Shown here piece after piece: positions 42,405 to 50,308 of a stretch of 64,000 bases of DNA (positions are counted from its first letter, which is position 1; each line of letters begins with the position of its first letter). This stretch comes from Bacteroidales bacterium (GTDB lineage Bacteria > Bacteroidota > Bacteroidia > Bacteroidales > FEN-979): positions 1 to 64,000 of the forward strand of contig JALNWG010000017.1 of assembly GCA_023231005.1 (NCBI GenBank), read 5' to 3'. A program made the position numbers and the translations under genes. The notes under the pieces are model-generated. The model saw only the letters and a list, made by a program, of their open reading frames with translations, was not told where the DNA came from and did not search any database.

Positions 42405-44198
42405 ATGGCACAAATTAAATATCATATACTGGTTTGTGGTGGTACCGGATGCCGGGCATCACAAAGCGAGGATATCCTGAAAAATTTTCAGGAATTAATT
42501 ATAGATAAAGGACTCGGAACTGAGGTTCAGGTTGTCAAAACAGGGTGTTTCGGTTTCTGTGAAAAGGGCCCGATCGTGAAAATGATGCCGGATAATACTT
42601 TTTATACAAAAGTATCGCCAGCCGATTGTGAGGAAATTTTAAACGAGCACATCATTAAAGGGAGAAAAGTCACTCGGCTCCTTTATACAGATCCTGAGAC
42701 AAAAGAACAGGTCAGCGATTCGAAGCACATGGAATTCTATAAAAAACAAATCCGTATTGCTTTGAGGAACTGTGGTTTCATCAATCCTGAGAATATTGAA
42801 GAATATATCGGAAGAGACGGATACCAGGCATTGGGTAAGGTTCTTACAGAACTGACACCAGATGCTACCATTGACATCATCAAAAAATCGGGATTACGAG
42901 GACGTGGCGGCGGCGGTTTTCCTACTGGATTGAAATGGGAAATCACGCGCAAAGTGAAAGCTGATCAAAAATATGTCATTTGTAATGCAGATGAGGGAGA
43001 CCCGGGTGCATTCATGGACCGGTCGGTATTAGAGGGAGATCCCCATTCAGTTTTAGAAGCGATGGCCATCAATGGATATTGTACCGGTGCCAGCAAAGGC
43101 TTAGTATACATTCGTGCTGAATATCCTTTGGCTGTTGAACGATTAAAAATTGCTATGCGTCAGGCCCGGGAATTCGGATTACTCGGACAAAACATCATGG
43201 GGACAGGTTTTAATTTCGATGTTGAGATCCGGTATGGTGCAGGCGCATTTGTATGTGGTGAAGAAACGGCGCTGATCCACTCAATGGAAGGAAAGCGGGG
43301 AGAACCGACTGTAAAGCCCCCATTCCCATCGGAATCAGGTTATCTTGGAAAACCAAGCAATGTAAATAACGTTGAGACTTATGCAAATATTCCTGTAATT
43401 ATCATCAAGGGGGCTGAATGGTTTTCAGCCATTGGAACAGAAAAATCGAAGGGTACCAAAGTATTTGCATTGGCAGGAAAAATTAACAATGTCGGATTAA
43501 TTGAAGTACCAATGGGAATTACCCTTAGGGAAGTAATTTACGAAATTGGTGGTGGAATTAAGAACGATAAAAAATTCAAAGCTGTGCAAACAGGAGGACC
43601 TTCAGGTGGTATGTTAACCGAAAAACATCTGGACACTCCTATTGATTATGACAATCTGATTGCTGCAGGATCTATGATGGGTTCGGGTGGGATGATTGTT
43701 ATGGATGAAGATGATTGTATGGTCAGTATGGCAAAATTCTATCTTCAGTTCACCGTGGAAGAATCATGCGGAAAATGTTCTCCTTGCCGGATTGGGAATA
43801 AACGGTTATTTGAAATACTTGAAAAAGTGACAAAAGGCCAAGGCACATTAGAAGATCTTGACAAGCTGAAAAATCTCAGCAATGTCATCAAAGATACTTC
43901 ATTATGCGGTTTGGGTCAAACTTCTCCGAACCCTGTATTGTCAAGTTTAATGAACTTCCCGGATGAATACAATGAACACGTAGTTTCAAAGAAATGCCGT
44001 GCCGGCAGTTGTAAATCACTCATGCAATACATTATCGATCCCGATAACTGCATTGGTTGTACACTTTGCGCCAGAAATTGTCCGGTTAATGCTATTTCCG
44101 GTGAACGTAAGCAACCCCATATCATTGATCAGGAAAAATGTATCAAATGTGGTGCATGTATGGAAAAATGTAAGTTTAATGCGATTCATATAAATTAA
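42405..44198 (+). CDS. [FeFe]-hydrogenase 2, NuoF-like flavoprotein subunit (HydB/HndC)
   Basis: This full-length subunit has 597 residues. The N-terminal [2Fe-2S] thioredoxin-like domain has CGGTGC and CFGFC. The FMN loop is GLRGRGGGGFPTGLKW and the NADH loop NADEGDPGAFMDR. The [4Fe-4S] site is CGKCSPC plus CGLGQT. The C-terminal ferredoxin domain binds two [4Fe-4S] clusters (CIGCTLCARNC, CIKCGACMEKC). This cluster set is the one expected of electron-bifurcating enzymes coupling NADH and ferredoxin to hydrogen. Confidence 0.95.
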   Translation: MAQIKYHILVCGGTGCRASQSEDILKNFQELIIDKGLGTEVQVVKTGCFGFCEKGPIVKMMPDNTFYTKVSPADCEEILNEHIIKGRKVTRLLYTDPETKEQVSDSKHMEFYKKQIRIALRNCGFINPENIEEYIGRDGYQALGKVLTELTPDATIDIIKKSGLRGRGGGGFPTGLKWEITRKVKADQKYVICNADEGDPGAFMDRSVLEGDPHSVLEAMAINGYCTGASKGLVYIRAEYPLAVERLKIAMRQAREFGLLGQNIMGTGFNFDVEIRYGAGAFVCGEETALIHSMEGKRGEPTVKPPFPSESGYLGKPSNVNNVETYANIPVIIIKGAEWFSAIGTEKSKGTKVFALAGKINNVGLIEVPMGITLREVIYEIGGGIKNDKKFKAVQTGGPSGGMLTEKHLDTPIDYDNLIAAGSMMGSGGMIVMDEDDCMVSMAKFYLQFTVEESCGKCSPCRIGNKRLFEILEKVTKGQGTLEDLDKLKNLSNVIKDTSLCGLGQTSPNPVLSSLMNFPDEYNEHVVSKKCRAGSCKSLMQYIIDPDNCIGCTLCARNCPVNAISGERKQPHIIDQEKCIKCGACMEKCKFNAIHIN

Positions 44199-44211
44199 TC
44201 AGGAGGACTAC

Positions 44212-45984
44212 ATGGAAATGGTAACTCTAACTATCGACGGAAAGCACGTCGAGGTTGAAAAAGATACAACAATATTAAAGGCAGCCAAAACTGTCGGCAT
44301 TGATATACCTACCCTTTGCTACTTTGAGCTAAAAGACATGAACATTGAAAACCGTCCTGGCGGATGCCGCGTTTGCGTGGTAGAAGTAAAAGGTCGCCGT
44401 AATCTTGCTCCGGCTTGTACAACTACGGTAACACCAGGTATGGAAGTCAATACCCACAGCATTAGGGTATTGAATGCACGCAGGACGGTTCTGGAGCTCA
44501 TTCTCTCTGATCATCCTGCAGAATGTCTCACCTGTGCTAAATCCGGAAATTGCGAACTCCAGAGTTTGGCACAGCAGCTTGGTGTTCGTGATATACCTTT
44601 TCAGGGGGCGCAATCGACTTATCGTAAAGACACCTCCCCGGCCATTATCCGGGATGTTGATAAATGTATTATGTGCCGGAGATGTGAAATGATGTGTAAT
44701 GAAGTTCAGACGGTGGGTGCACTCTCTGCCGTCAACCGTGGGTTTATGGCAGTGGTAGCACCGGCATTCGAAATGAATCTCGAGAAATCTCCCTGTACTT
44801 ATTGTGGACAATGTGTATCTGTCTGTCCTACTGGTGCCCTGACCGAGGTTGACCACTCACGCAATGTGATTAATTCACTTGCTGATCCCACTAAAACAGT
44901 TGTTGTTCAAACAGCACCTGCCGTCCGTGCTGCCTTAGGTGAAGAATTTGGCCTTGAGCCAGGCACCCTTGTAACGGGGAAGATGGTTGCAGCTCTACGA
45001 AGACTCGGTTTTGACTACGTGTTCGACACGGATTTTGCTGCCGACTTGACTATTATGGAAGAAGGAAGTGAATTACTCGACCGTCTTACCCGTTACTTAA
45101 AGGGTGATAAAAAGGTAAAATTGCCCATTCTCACCTCTTGTTGCCCTGGCTGGGTTAATTTTTTCGAGCACAATTTTCCTGAAATGCTCGATATTCCTTC
45201 TACCGCAAAATCACCACAGCAAATGTTCGGTCCCATCGCCAAAGAATATTTTGGAAAGAAACTTGGGATTGATAGAAAAAACATGGTCGTAGTTTCGATC
45301 ATGCCATGTATTGCAAAGAAGTACGAGTGCCAACGTGAGGAGTTTAAAGTTGACGGGGATCCCGATGTTAATTTTTCGCTTTCGACGCGTGAACTTGCTC
45401 ATCTTATCAAACAGGCAAATATAGATTTCAATGCCTTACCTGAAGAAGATTTTGATAATCCCTTGGGTGAATCTACTGGAGCTGCCGTAATCTTTGGAAA
45501 TACCGGAGGTGTTATTGAAGCAGCCTGCCGTACCGCATACGAGCTGTACACCGGAAAGAAGCTTAAAAATGTTGAGTTTAAAGAATTGCGTGGCATGGAG
45601 AATATCCGTCATGCCACTATAGATTTTGATGGGCTTCCAATAAACATTGGTATAGCGCATGGATTAGGCAATGCCAGAAAGTTACTGGAAGATATCCGTG
45701 ACGGTAAAAGTCATTTCCATGCAATAGAAATCATGGCTTGTCCGGGTGGCTGTATCGGCGGTGGTGGTCAACCATATCATCATGGAAATTCTGAAATTCT
45801 GAAAAAAAGGGCTGCTGCTATCTATCGGGAAGATGCCGGGAAACCAATCCGAAAATCTCATGAGAATCCATTTATTATTGAATTATATAAAGAATTTTTG
45901 GAAAAGCCTCTGGGAGAAAAATCGCACCATCTGTTGCATACGCATTATTTCGATAAGAGCGCTGGTATTTTTGTTGATGAATAA
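44212..45984 (+). CDS. [FeFe]-hydrogenase 2 catalytic subunit (HydA/HndD)
   Basis: This is a 590-residue catalytic subunit with canonical H-cluster motifs: TSCCPGW (Cys310, Cys311), MPCIAKKYE and MACPGGCIGGGGQP. Accessory clusters are a [2Fe-2S] (Cys36, 52, 55, 69), His101-Cys105-108-114, and two ferredoxin-type [4Fe-4S] clusters (Cys152-162, Cys195-205). A five-base Shine-Dalgarno (AGGAG) precedes the ATG. It is closely related to the operon 1 enzyme along its whole length, so the two probably arose by duplication. Confidence 0.97.
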   Translation: MEMVTLTIDGKHVEVEKDTTILKAAKTVGIDIPTLCYFELKDMNIENRPGGCRVCVVEVKGRRNLAPACTTTVTPGMEVNTHSIRVLNARRTVLELILSDHPAECLTCAKSGNCELQSLAQQLGVRDIPFQGAQSTYRKDTSPAIIRDVDKCIMCRRCEMMCNEVQTVGALSAVNRGFMAVVAPAFEMNLEKSPCTYCGQCVSVCPTGALTEVDHSRNVINSLADPTKTVVVQTAPAVRAALGEEFGLEPGTLVTGKMVAALRRLGFDYVFDTDFAADLTIMEEGSELLDRLTRYLKGDKKVKLPILTSCCPGWVNFFEHNFPEMLDIPSTAKSPQQMFGPIAKEYFGKKLGIDRKNMVVVSIMPCIAKKYECQREEFKVDGDPDVNFSLSTRELAHLIKQANIDFNALPEEDFDNPLGESTGAAVIFGNTGGVIEAACRTAYELYTGKKLKNVEFKELRGMENIRHATIDFDGLPINIGIAHGLGNARKLLEDIRDGKSHFHAIEIMACPGGCIGGGGQPYHHGNSEILKKRAAAIYREDAGKPIRKSHENPFIIELYKEFLEKPLGEKSHHLLHTHYFDKSAGIFVDE

Positions 45985-46013
45985 AAGTGTAAAAGAGATA
46001 TAAAAATTAAGAT

Positions 46014-46493
46014 ATGGCAAAGGTTAAACTGTCAGAAAAAAAGCTTGCAGAACTCAAAGAAGTATGCAAATTTTTTAATAATGAAAAAGGTGAATTGATC
46101 AACGTACTTCATAGAGCCCAAGGTATTTTCGGTTATCTTCCTGCAGAACTTCAGGAAGTAATTGCAAAGGAGTTAAATATTTCCGTTGCTCAGGTTTATG
46201 GGGTAGTTACATTCTATTCATTTTTTACCATGACTCCAAAAGGAGAACACCCCATTTCAATATGTTTGGGAACTGCTTGTTATGTAAGAGGTTCTGAGAA
46301 AGTATTAGAAGAAGTTAAACGTACATTAAAAATTCAGGTTGGTGACACCACACCCGACGGTAAATTCTCTTTGAGTTGCTTACGTTGTGTTGGGGCCTGT
46401 GGACTGGCACCTGTGATGATGGTTGGAGATAAAGTCTATGGCAGGGTGGCTCCAGATGGGGTTAAAGATATCATCGCTGAATATAATAATTAA
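46014..46493 (+). CDS. [FeFe]-hydrogenase 2, NuoE-like [2Fe-2S] subunit (HydC/HndA)
   Basis: This 159-residue subunit has cluster cysteines in CLGTAC and CVGAC, and the family segment VAQVYGVVTFYSFFTMTPKG. It is placed last in operon 2, whereas in operons 1 and 3 the equivalent gene is first. A strong terminator follows. Confidence 0.95.
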   Translation: MAKVKLSEKKLAELKEVCKFFNNEKGELINVLHRAQGIFGYLPAELQEVIAKELNISVAQVYGVVTFYSFFTMTPKGEHPISICLGTACYVRGSEKVLEEVKRTLKIQVGDTTPDGKFSLSCLRCVGACGLAPVMMVGDKVYGRVAPDGVKDIIAEYNN

Positions 46494-46519
46494 GTGTTTT
46501 TGGTTAATACTTAATATCC

Positions 46520-46556
46520 AAAGCCTGCCGTGAGAAATCTGGCGGGCTTTTGTTTT
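46520..46556 (+). terminator. Terminator of hydrogenase operon 2
   Basis: AAAGCCTGCC (46520-46529) pairs with GGCGGGCTTT (46541-46550), including one G-T pair, and is followed by TGTTTT. Confidence 0.88.
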
Positions 46557-46590
46557 ATGTGGTGGATGAAGATTGGCAATAGTTTTTGAC

Positions 46591-47775
46591 TCAAAAAAAC
46601 TTCATGGTTACTTCTTTCAGGAATTTTTCTTCCAGCGTACGGGCAATGCGGTTGACAACAGTCCGGCGAAGTTCAAGTTCAATAGGAAGTGTTGGATCTT
46701 GATGTGCGGTATTGATGTTGGTTCCTACTAAAAAATGAATTTCATCACAATCAAGGATGAAGCGAACAATTTCATCGGCGGGTCCTTTTCCCAGTTTATA
46801 ATTTTGATTATATTTTTTAAGAAGCTCACTTACCTTGCTCAATGTCAGGATACCCTCAGTGATCAGGTCAATGCCTTGCATATAAGAAACAGGGGGTAAG
46901 TCGGGATCAATCATAACATTTGTATCGTGAATTTCTTCTCTCCATTCCCTGGCAATCATATCTCCTGTAGTAGCACCACAAATAATTTTTTTTCCATCAA
47001 ATTCCTTCAGAAGATCGGTGAACATTGGATCATTTTCCGGGTTCATGGGGGGGCCGGTGCAAATCATCAATTTACGTGGTTTACGAAAATAGATCACTCC
47101 GCAGCTAATATCATCGTTTGGGTGAAAATTATCATTCAGATTAGCTTTATTGATTACTTTCCCAGCAAGTTTTACCGCAGAAATATCATGTTCTTCTTTA
47201 ATTGATTCGAGTACAAATTTTTGGAGGTTATCGAGGCCCCACCCCATTAATAATTTCTCACTCCCTAATCCTGATTGAGTAACGCCATCGGAACAAAAGA
47301 TAATCCGATCCTCTTTTTGAGGTTTGAAAGTTGTGGTGAGCACCTCTCTGCCGGAATGTTTTTCACCTTCCAACACCAAGCAGTTCCATTCGGGCTCATG
47401 TATCCTCGGGCCATTTAATATTAATGTTTTAGGATTTTCATATTCCAGAATTCTGACTTCTCCTTCTACATCAATTTCTATTATTGTAAAGGTGGAGTAA
47501 TTCAGGTTCTTCACGCTATCTAATGGCAAAGTAGCCATAATAATTTCGGTGATTTTCTGAACGCTTTTATGTTCTTGGGTAAAATTCACAGCTAAAGTAG
47601 CAGTCAAAGTACCTAATATATTCGCCTTGATTCCATGCCCCATTCCATCGGAGAGTACTATGATAATCCGGCCCTCTTCTTTGACCCTGCGAGAGATAAA
47701 AACATCCCCGCATACTCTTTCATCGGCATGATTTTTCTGCTGACAAGTAACTTCTATAAAGAATTTTTCATCCAC
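46591..47775 (-). CDS. SpoIIE/PP2C-like serine phosphatase linked to a hydrogenase-like sensor
   Basis: This 394-residue protein has a PP2C/SpoIIE phosphatase domain in its first 240 residues (VLSDGMGHGIKANIL; a second metal motif FCSDGVTQSGLG; NDDISCGVIYF). Residues 240-394 are a separate domain of unknown fold (KIICGATTGDMIAREW). Its start overlaps the sensor gene by 8 bases, so the two are coupled. It probably dephosphorylates a protein partner when the sensor reports hydrogen or redox state. Phosphatase-linked sensory hydrogenases are a known subgroup. Confidence 0.87.
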   Translation of the reverse strand: MDEKFFIEVTCQQKNHADERVCGDVFISRRVKEEGRIIIVLSDGMGHGIKANILGTLTATLAVNFTQEHKSVQKITEIIMATLPLDSVKNLNYSTFTIIEIDVEGEVRILEYENPKTLILNGPRIHEPEWNCLVLEGEKHSGREVLTTTFKPQKEDRIIFCSDGVTQSGLGSEKLLMGWGLDNLQKFVLESIKEEHDISAVKLAGKVINKANLNDNFHPNDDISCGVIYFRKPRKLMICTGPPMNPENDPMFTDLLKEFDGKKIICGATTGDMIAREWREEIHDTNVMIDPDLPPVSYMQGIDLITEGILTLSKVSELLKKYNQNYKLGKGPADEIVRFILDCDEIHFLVGTNINTAHQDPTLPIELELRRTVVNRIARTLEEKFLKEVTMKFF

Positions 47776-49654
47776 TTGATGGGATCTTATTTTTGGTTGG
47801 ATTCTTATGAGAGTCTATCACAGAATTAAGCATTTGTTCTGTTTTTGCTGCACCTTCTCCGAGCAGGTAAGCAATTTTCTGAACCGTTGTAAAGTTTTCA
47901 TCAATAACTTCTGAAAGACGTTGGATAATTTGCTCCTTCCTTACTTCCGGGATATACATATCACGAAGGATACCGCCAGCATACTGATGGTTGCGAATCG
48001 GAAAAATGGAAACTCCAAGTTTTGTATCCTCCAGCATCATGTCTCTATTTTCAATAAATTCATCGGTAGACAAAACATAGGAAAACATTTTATAGAAGTG
48101 AACTGGAAGCAAAGTTTTCAGGTCTGCTCCAACCAAACCTGGAATAACCTCATCAACCAATGAAGCTTCCTCGCCCAGAATCCGGATAAATGCTCTGTTT
48201 GATTGAATAATTTTCAAATTTGAATCAACGATAACGACACCGGAAACGAGTTTCTGTAACATAGCAGAAACGATATCGTTGGCCTCCTTCTGAGCTTCTT
48301 GTTCTTTCTTTGCTTTTTCTTCCGATTCCTTAAGTGCTTCCTGTGTTTTTGCTAATTTTTCATTAGTAGATCTTAAAGAACGTATATATTCCTGACGATT
48401 ATTCCCGCTAAAGATATGGCACATTTCAGTGGTCGCTAAACCCTGGGCAATAGCAATGGCAAATTCACGGCAATTGGCATATCCACATGATTCGCATCCA
48501 ATTTCGTTGTCTTTTTGTCTTTCTCTTTTTATCAAGGTCAGGATTTCGTCAATTTTTTCCTCTGCAGGAACAGGAAGGCGCTGATCATCTGGAAAAAACT
48601 GGCGGGAAAGATCCAGGGAGTTAAAGTTTGTGATTTCCGCATCCCACATGGATTTATCAAAATTGGAAAGTCGTTTGTTCGCATAATCAGTAACCAAAGT
48701 CATTCTGAGAAATTTCTCTCCACCTGGTGAAGTACCAGGTCCCATCAAACATCCTTCATTATAAAAAATATTAAAATGTCGTTTAATCAGTTCAATCCGT
48801 GTATCAAATTCCTTTACAGCATCGATCATGTTATTCCGGCCTTCGGTAGTAATCACCTGCCCAGTGAGGAGATTTTCATTAAGCTCAACAGATTGTAAAA
48901 TACCATTACTGATTGGATATAATGATCCTTTATATCCAAGGGGTGCATCAAACTCAGAGAACTCTAACTGACTTTCTCTGATATTGAACTGAGTAAAAAG
49001 CTGACGTAATTCAATAAAAGTAAGCACAGCATCAATTTTCGAGTCTCCCTCAAAACGAAGTGCTTCCTCTTTAGTAGCAATACAAGGTCCAATGAAAACA
49101 ATTTTTATTTCCTTGCCATATTTTTGACGGATGACTTTTGCAGTAGCCACCATGGGTGAAACGACAGGAATCAGATTGGTGATCAGGTGGGGGTAATATT
49201 TTTCAATATATGAAACAACGGCAGGGCAGGAAGAGGAGATGTGATATTTTCCTTTAAAATTGTTAAAAGTATCCTGATATTTATTAGCGATTAAATCTAC
49301 TCCGAAAGATACTTCGCTGACAATAGAGAAACCAAGTTGTTTGATCATTTCAACAAATTTCCTATAATCCGTGATATCATGAAATTCGCCTGAAATAGTT
49401 GGGTCACAAATAGCGGCAACTTTTTCGCCAGATGCAAGAATTTTTTTTGTTTCTTCTATGGAACTACGGTAGGTGATGGCGGCGGGGGCACAGGCACGAT
49501 AGCAACTACCACAGCCGATACAACGGGCAGGAATAATAGACGGAAATCCGGTATTGACATCCACTCGTATAGCTTTGACTGGGCATATCCTAATACAGGA
49601 ATAGCATTTAATACAAGATTTATTATCTATTTTAAATAAAGGTTCGTTCGGCAT
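47768..49654 (-). CDS. Hydrogenase-like iron-sulfur sensor with PAS domain
   Basis: This 628-residue protein has two ferredoxin motifs (Cys14-24, Cys45-55), a [FeFe]-hydrogenase-like domain (about 75-400), a CGYANC-type [4Fe-4S] site (about 405-430), a coiled coil (about 440-480) and a PAS domain (about 485-590). Its H-domain motifs read SSSCPAV, GPCIATK and YNEGCLMGPG. The shuttle Cys is Ser, and one of the last two cluster cysteines is Tyr. It lacks electron-transfer partners and likely signals to the overlapping phosphatase gene. It is divergent from operon 3. Confidence 0.88.
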   Translation of the reverse strand: MPNEPLFKIDNKSCIKCYSCIRICPVKAIRVDVNTGFPSIIPARCIGCGSCYRACAPAAITYRSSIEETKKILASGEKVAAICDPTISGEFHDITDYRKFVEMIKQLGFSIVSEVSFGVDLIANKYQDTFNNFKGKYHISSSCPAVVSYIEKYYPHLITNLIPVVSPMVATAKVIRQKYGKEIKIVFIGPCIATKEEALRFEGDSKIDAVLTFIELRQLFTQFNIRESQLEFSEFDAPLGYKGSLYPISNGILQSVELNENLLTGQVITTEGRNNMIDAVKEFDTRIELIKRHFNIFYNEGCLMGPGTSPGGEKFLRMTLVTDYANKRLSNFDKSMWDAEITNFNSLDLSRQFFPDDQRLPVPAEEKIDEILTLIKRERQKDNEIGCESCGYANCREFAIAIAQGLATTEMCHIFSGNNRQEYIRSLRSTNEKLAKTQEALKESEEKAKKEQEAQKEANDIVSAMLQKLVSGVVIVDSNLKIIQSNRAFIRILGEEASLVDEVIPGLVGADLKTLLPVHFYKMFSYVLSTDEFIENRDMMLEDTKLGVSIFPIRNHQYAGGILRDMYIPEVRKEQIIQRLSEVIDENFTTVQKIAYLLGEGAAKTEQMLNSVIDSHKNPTKNKIPSSG

Positions 49655-49671
49655 ATTCCACTAAAGTTGGT

Positions 49672-49679
49672 CAAAATTA
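49672..49679 (-). promoter_or_regulatory. Predicted -7 element (TAATTTTG) for the sensor-phosphatase pair
   Basis: On the minus strand TAATTTTG lies 17 bases before the ATG at 49654. No -33 box is obvious. Confidence 0.4.
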
Positions 49680-49761
49680 GGAATATCTGAGACTTCATTC
49701 CAGATTTTTGAAAATATTTTAATAAAAGTAAGACAAAGTTTTTTTTGTTTATTATTTCACA

Positions 49762-49779
49762 TTGCTAAATTTTTCACAA
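49762..49779. promoter_or_regulatory. Predicted Rex operator, hydrogenase operon 3
   Basis: TTGCTAAATTTTTCACAA has a perfect right half TTCACAA and 5 of 7 matches on the left to TTGTGAA-n4-TTCACAA. It lies 30 bases upstream of the -7 element, nearly the same offset as in operon 2 and the sensor operon. It is also in the divergent promoter region of the sensor-phosphatase pair. Confidence 0.6.
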
Positions 49780-49809
49780 TTAAAACTTTCATAATTAAGA
49801 TTAAAACTT

Positions 49810-49817
49810 TATTTTTG
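49810..49817 (+). promoter_or_regulatory. Predicted -7 element (TATTTTTG), hydrogenase operon 3
   Basis: TATTTTTG fits TAnnTTTG, with a TTTC at 49787-49790 as a near -33 box (19-base spacer). The leader to the ATG at 49843 is about 22 bases. Confidence 0.6.
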
Positions 49818-49842
49818 TATAAAATAATTGAACCTTTTTCAC

Positions 49843-50307
49843 ATGAATGAATTAATTGAAAAAATGGTTCCCAGGTTTCCGGTAAATAAAAAGGACAGTT
49901 TACTTGGAATGTTACAGGAAATTCAAAAAGCACATGGATTTCTGACTGAAGAACTGATTCGCGAGGTAGCTCAATATCTTCACCTCCCAGTGAATAAGAT
50001 TTATGGCCTTGCCACGTTTTATGATCAATTTCGTTTTCATGCCTTAGGAAAGTATCATTTTCAGATTTGTAACGGGACTTCCTGTCATCTTTCAGAATCC
50101 TCAATAAATATTAAAGATCTTGAAAATCAATTATATACTAAAGACGGAGGCATCAGTCGTGATCGTAAATTCAGTTTGGAATCCGTTTCCTGCATGGGAT
50201 CCTGCGAGCAGGGGCCAGTTGTTAAAATCAATGCGACTGTTTTTACCAATGTTAGCCCAGATGAGCTAAACCGGATTATTCGATCATTAAAAGATAAAAC
50301 TGAATAA
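49843..50307 (+). CDS. [FeFe]-hydrogenase 3, NuoE-like [2Fe-2S] subunit (HydC)
   Basis: This 154-residue subunit has cysteines in CNGTSC and CMGSC and the family segment VNKIYGLATFYDQFRFHALG. ATG at 49843 is preferred over the TTG at 49828. It opens operon 3 and is separated by a single base from the NuoF-like gene. Confidence 0.94.
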   Translation: MNELIEKMVPRFPVNKKDSLLGMLQEIQKAHGFLTEELIREVAQYLHLPVNKIYGLATFYDQFRFHALGKYHFQICNGTSCHLSESSINIKDLENQLYTKDGGISRDRKFSLESVSCMGSCEQGPVVKINATVFTNVSPDELNRIIRSLKDKTE

Positions 50308-50308
50308 G

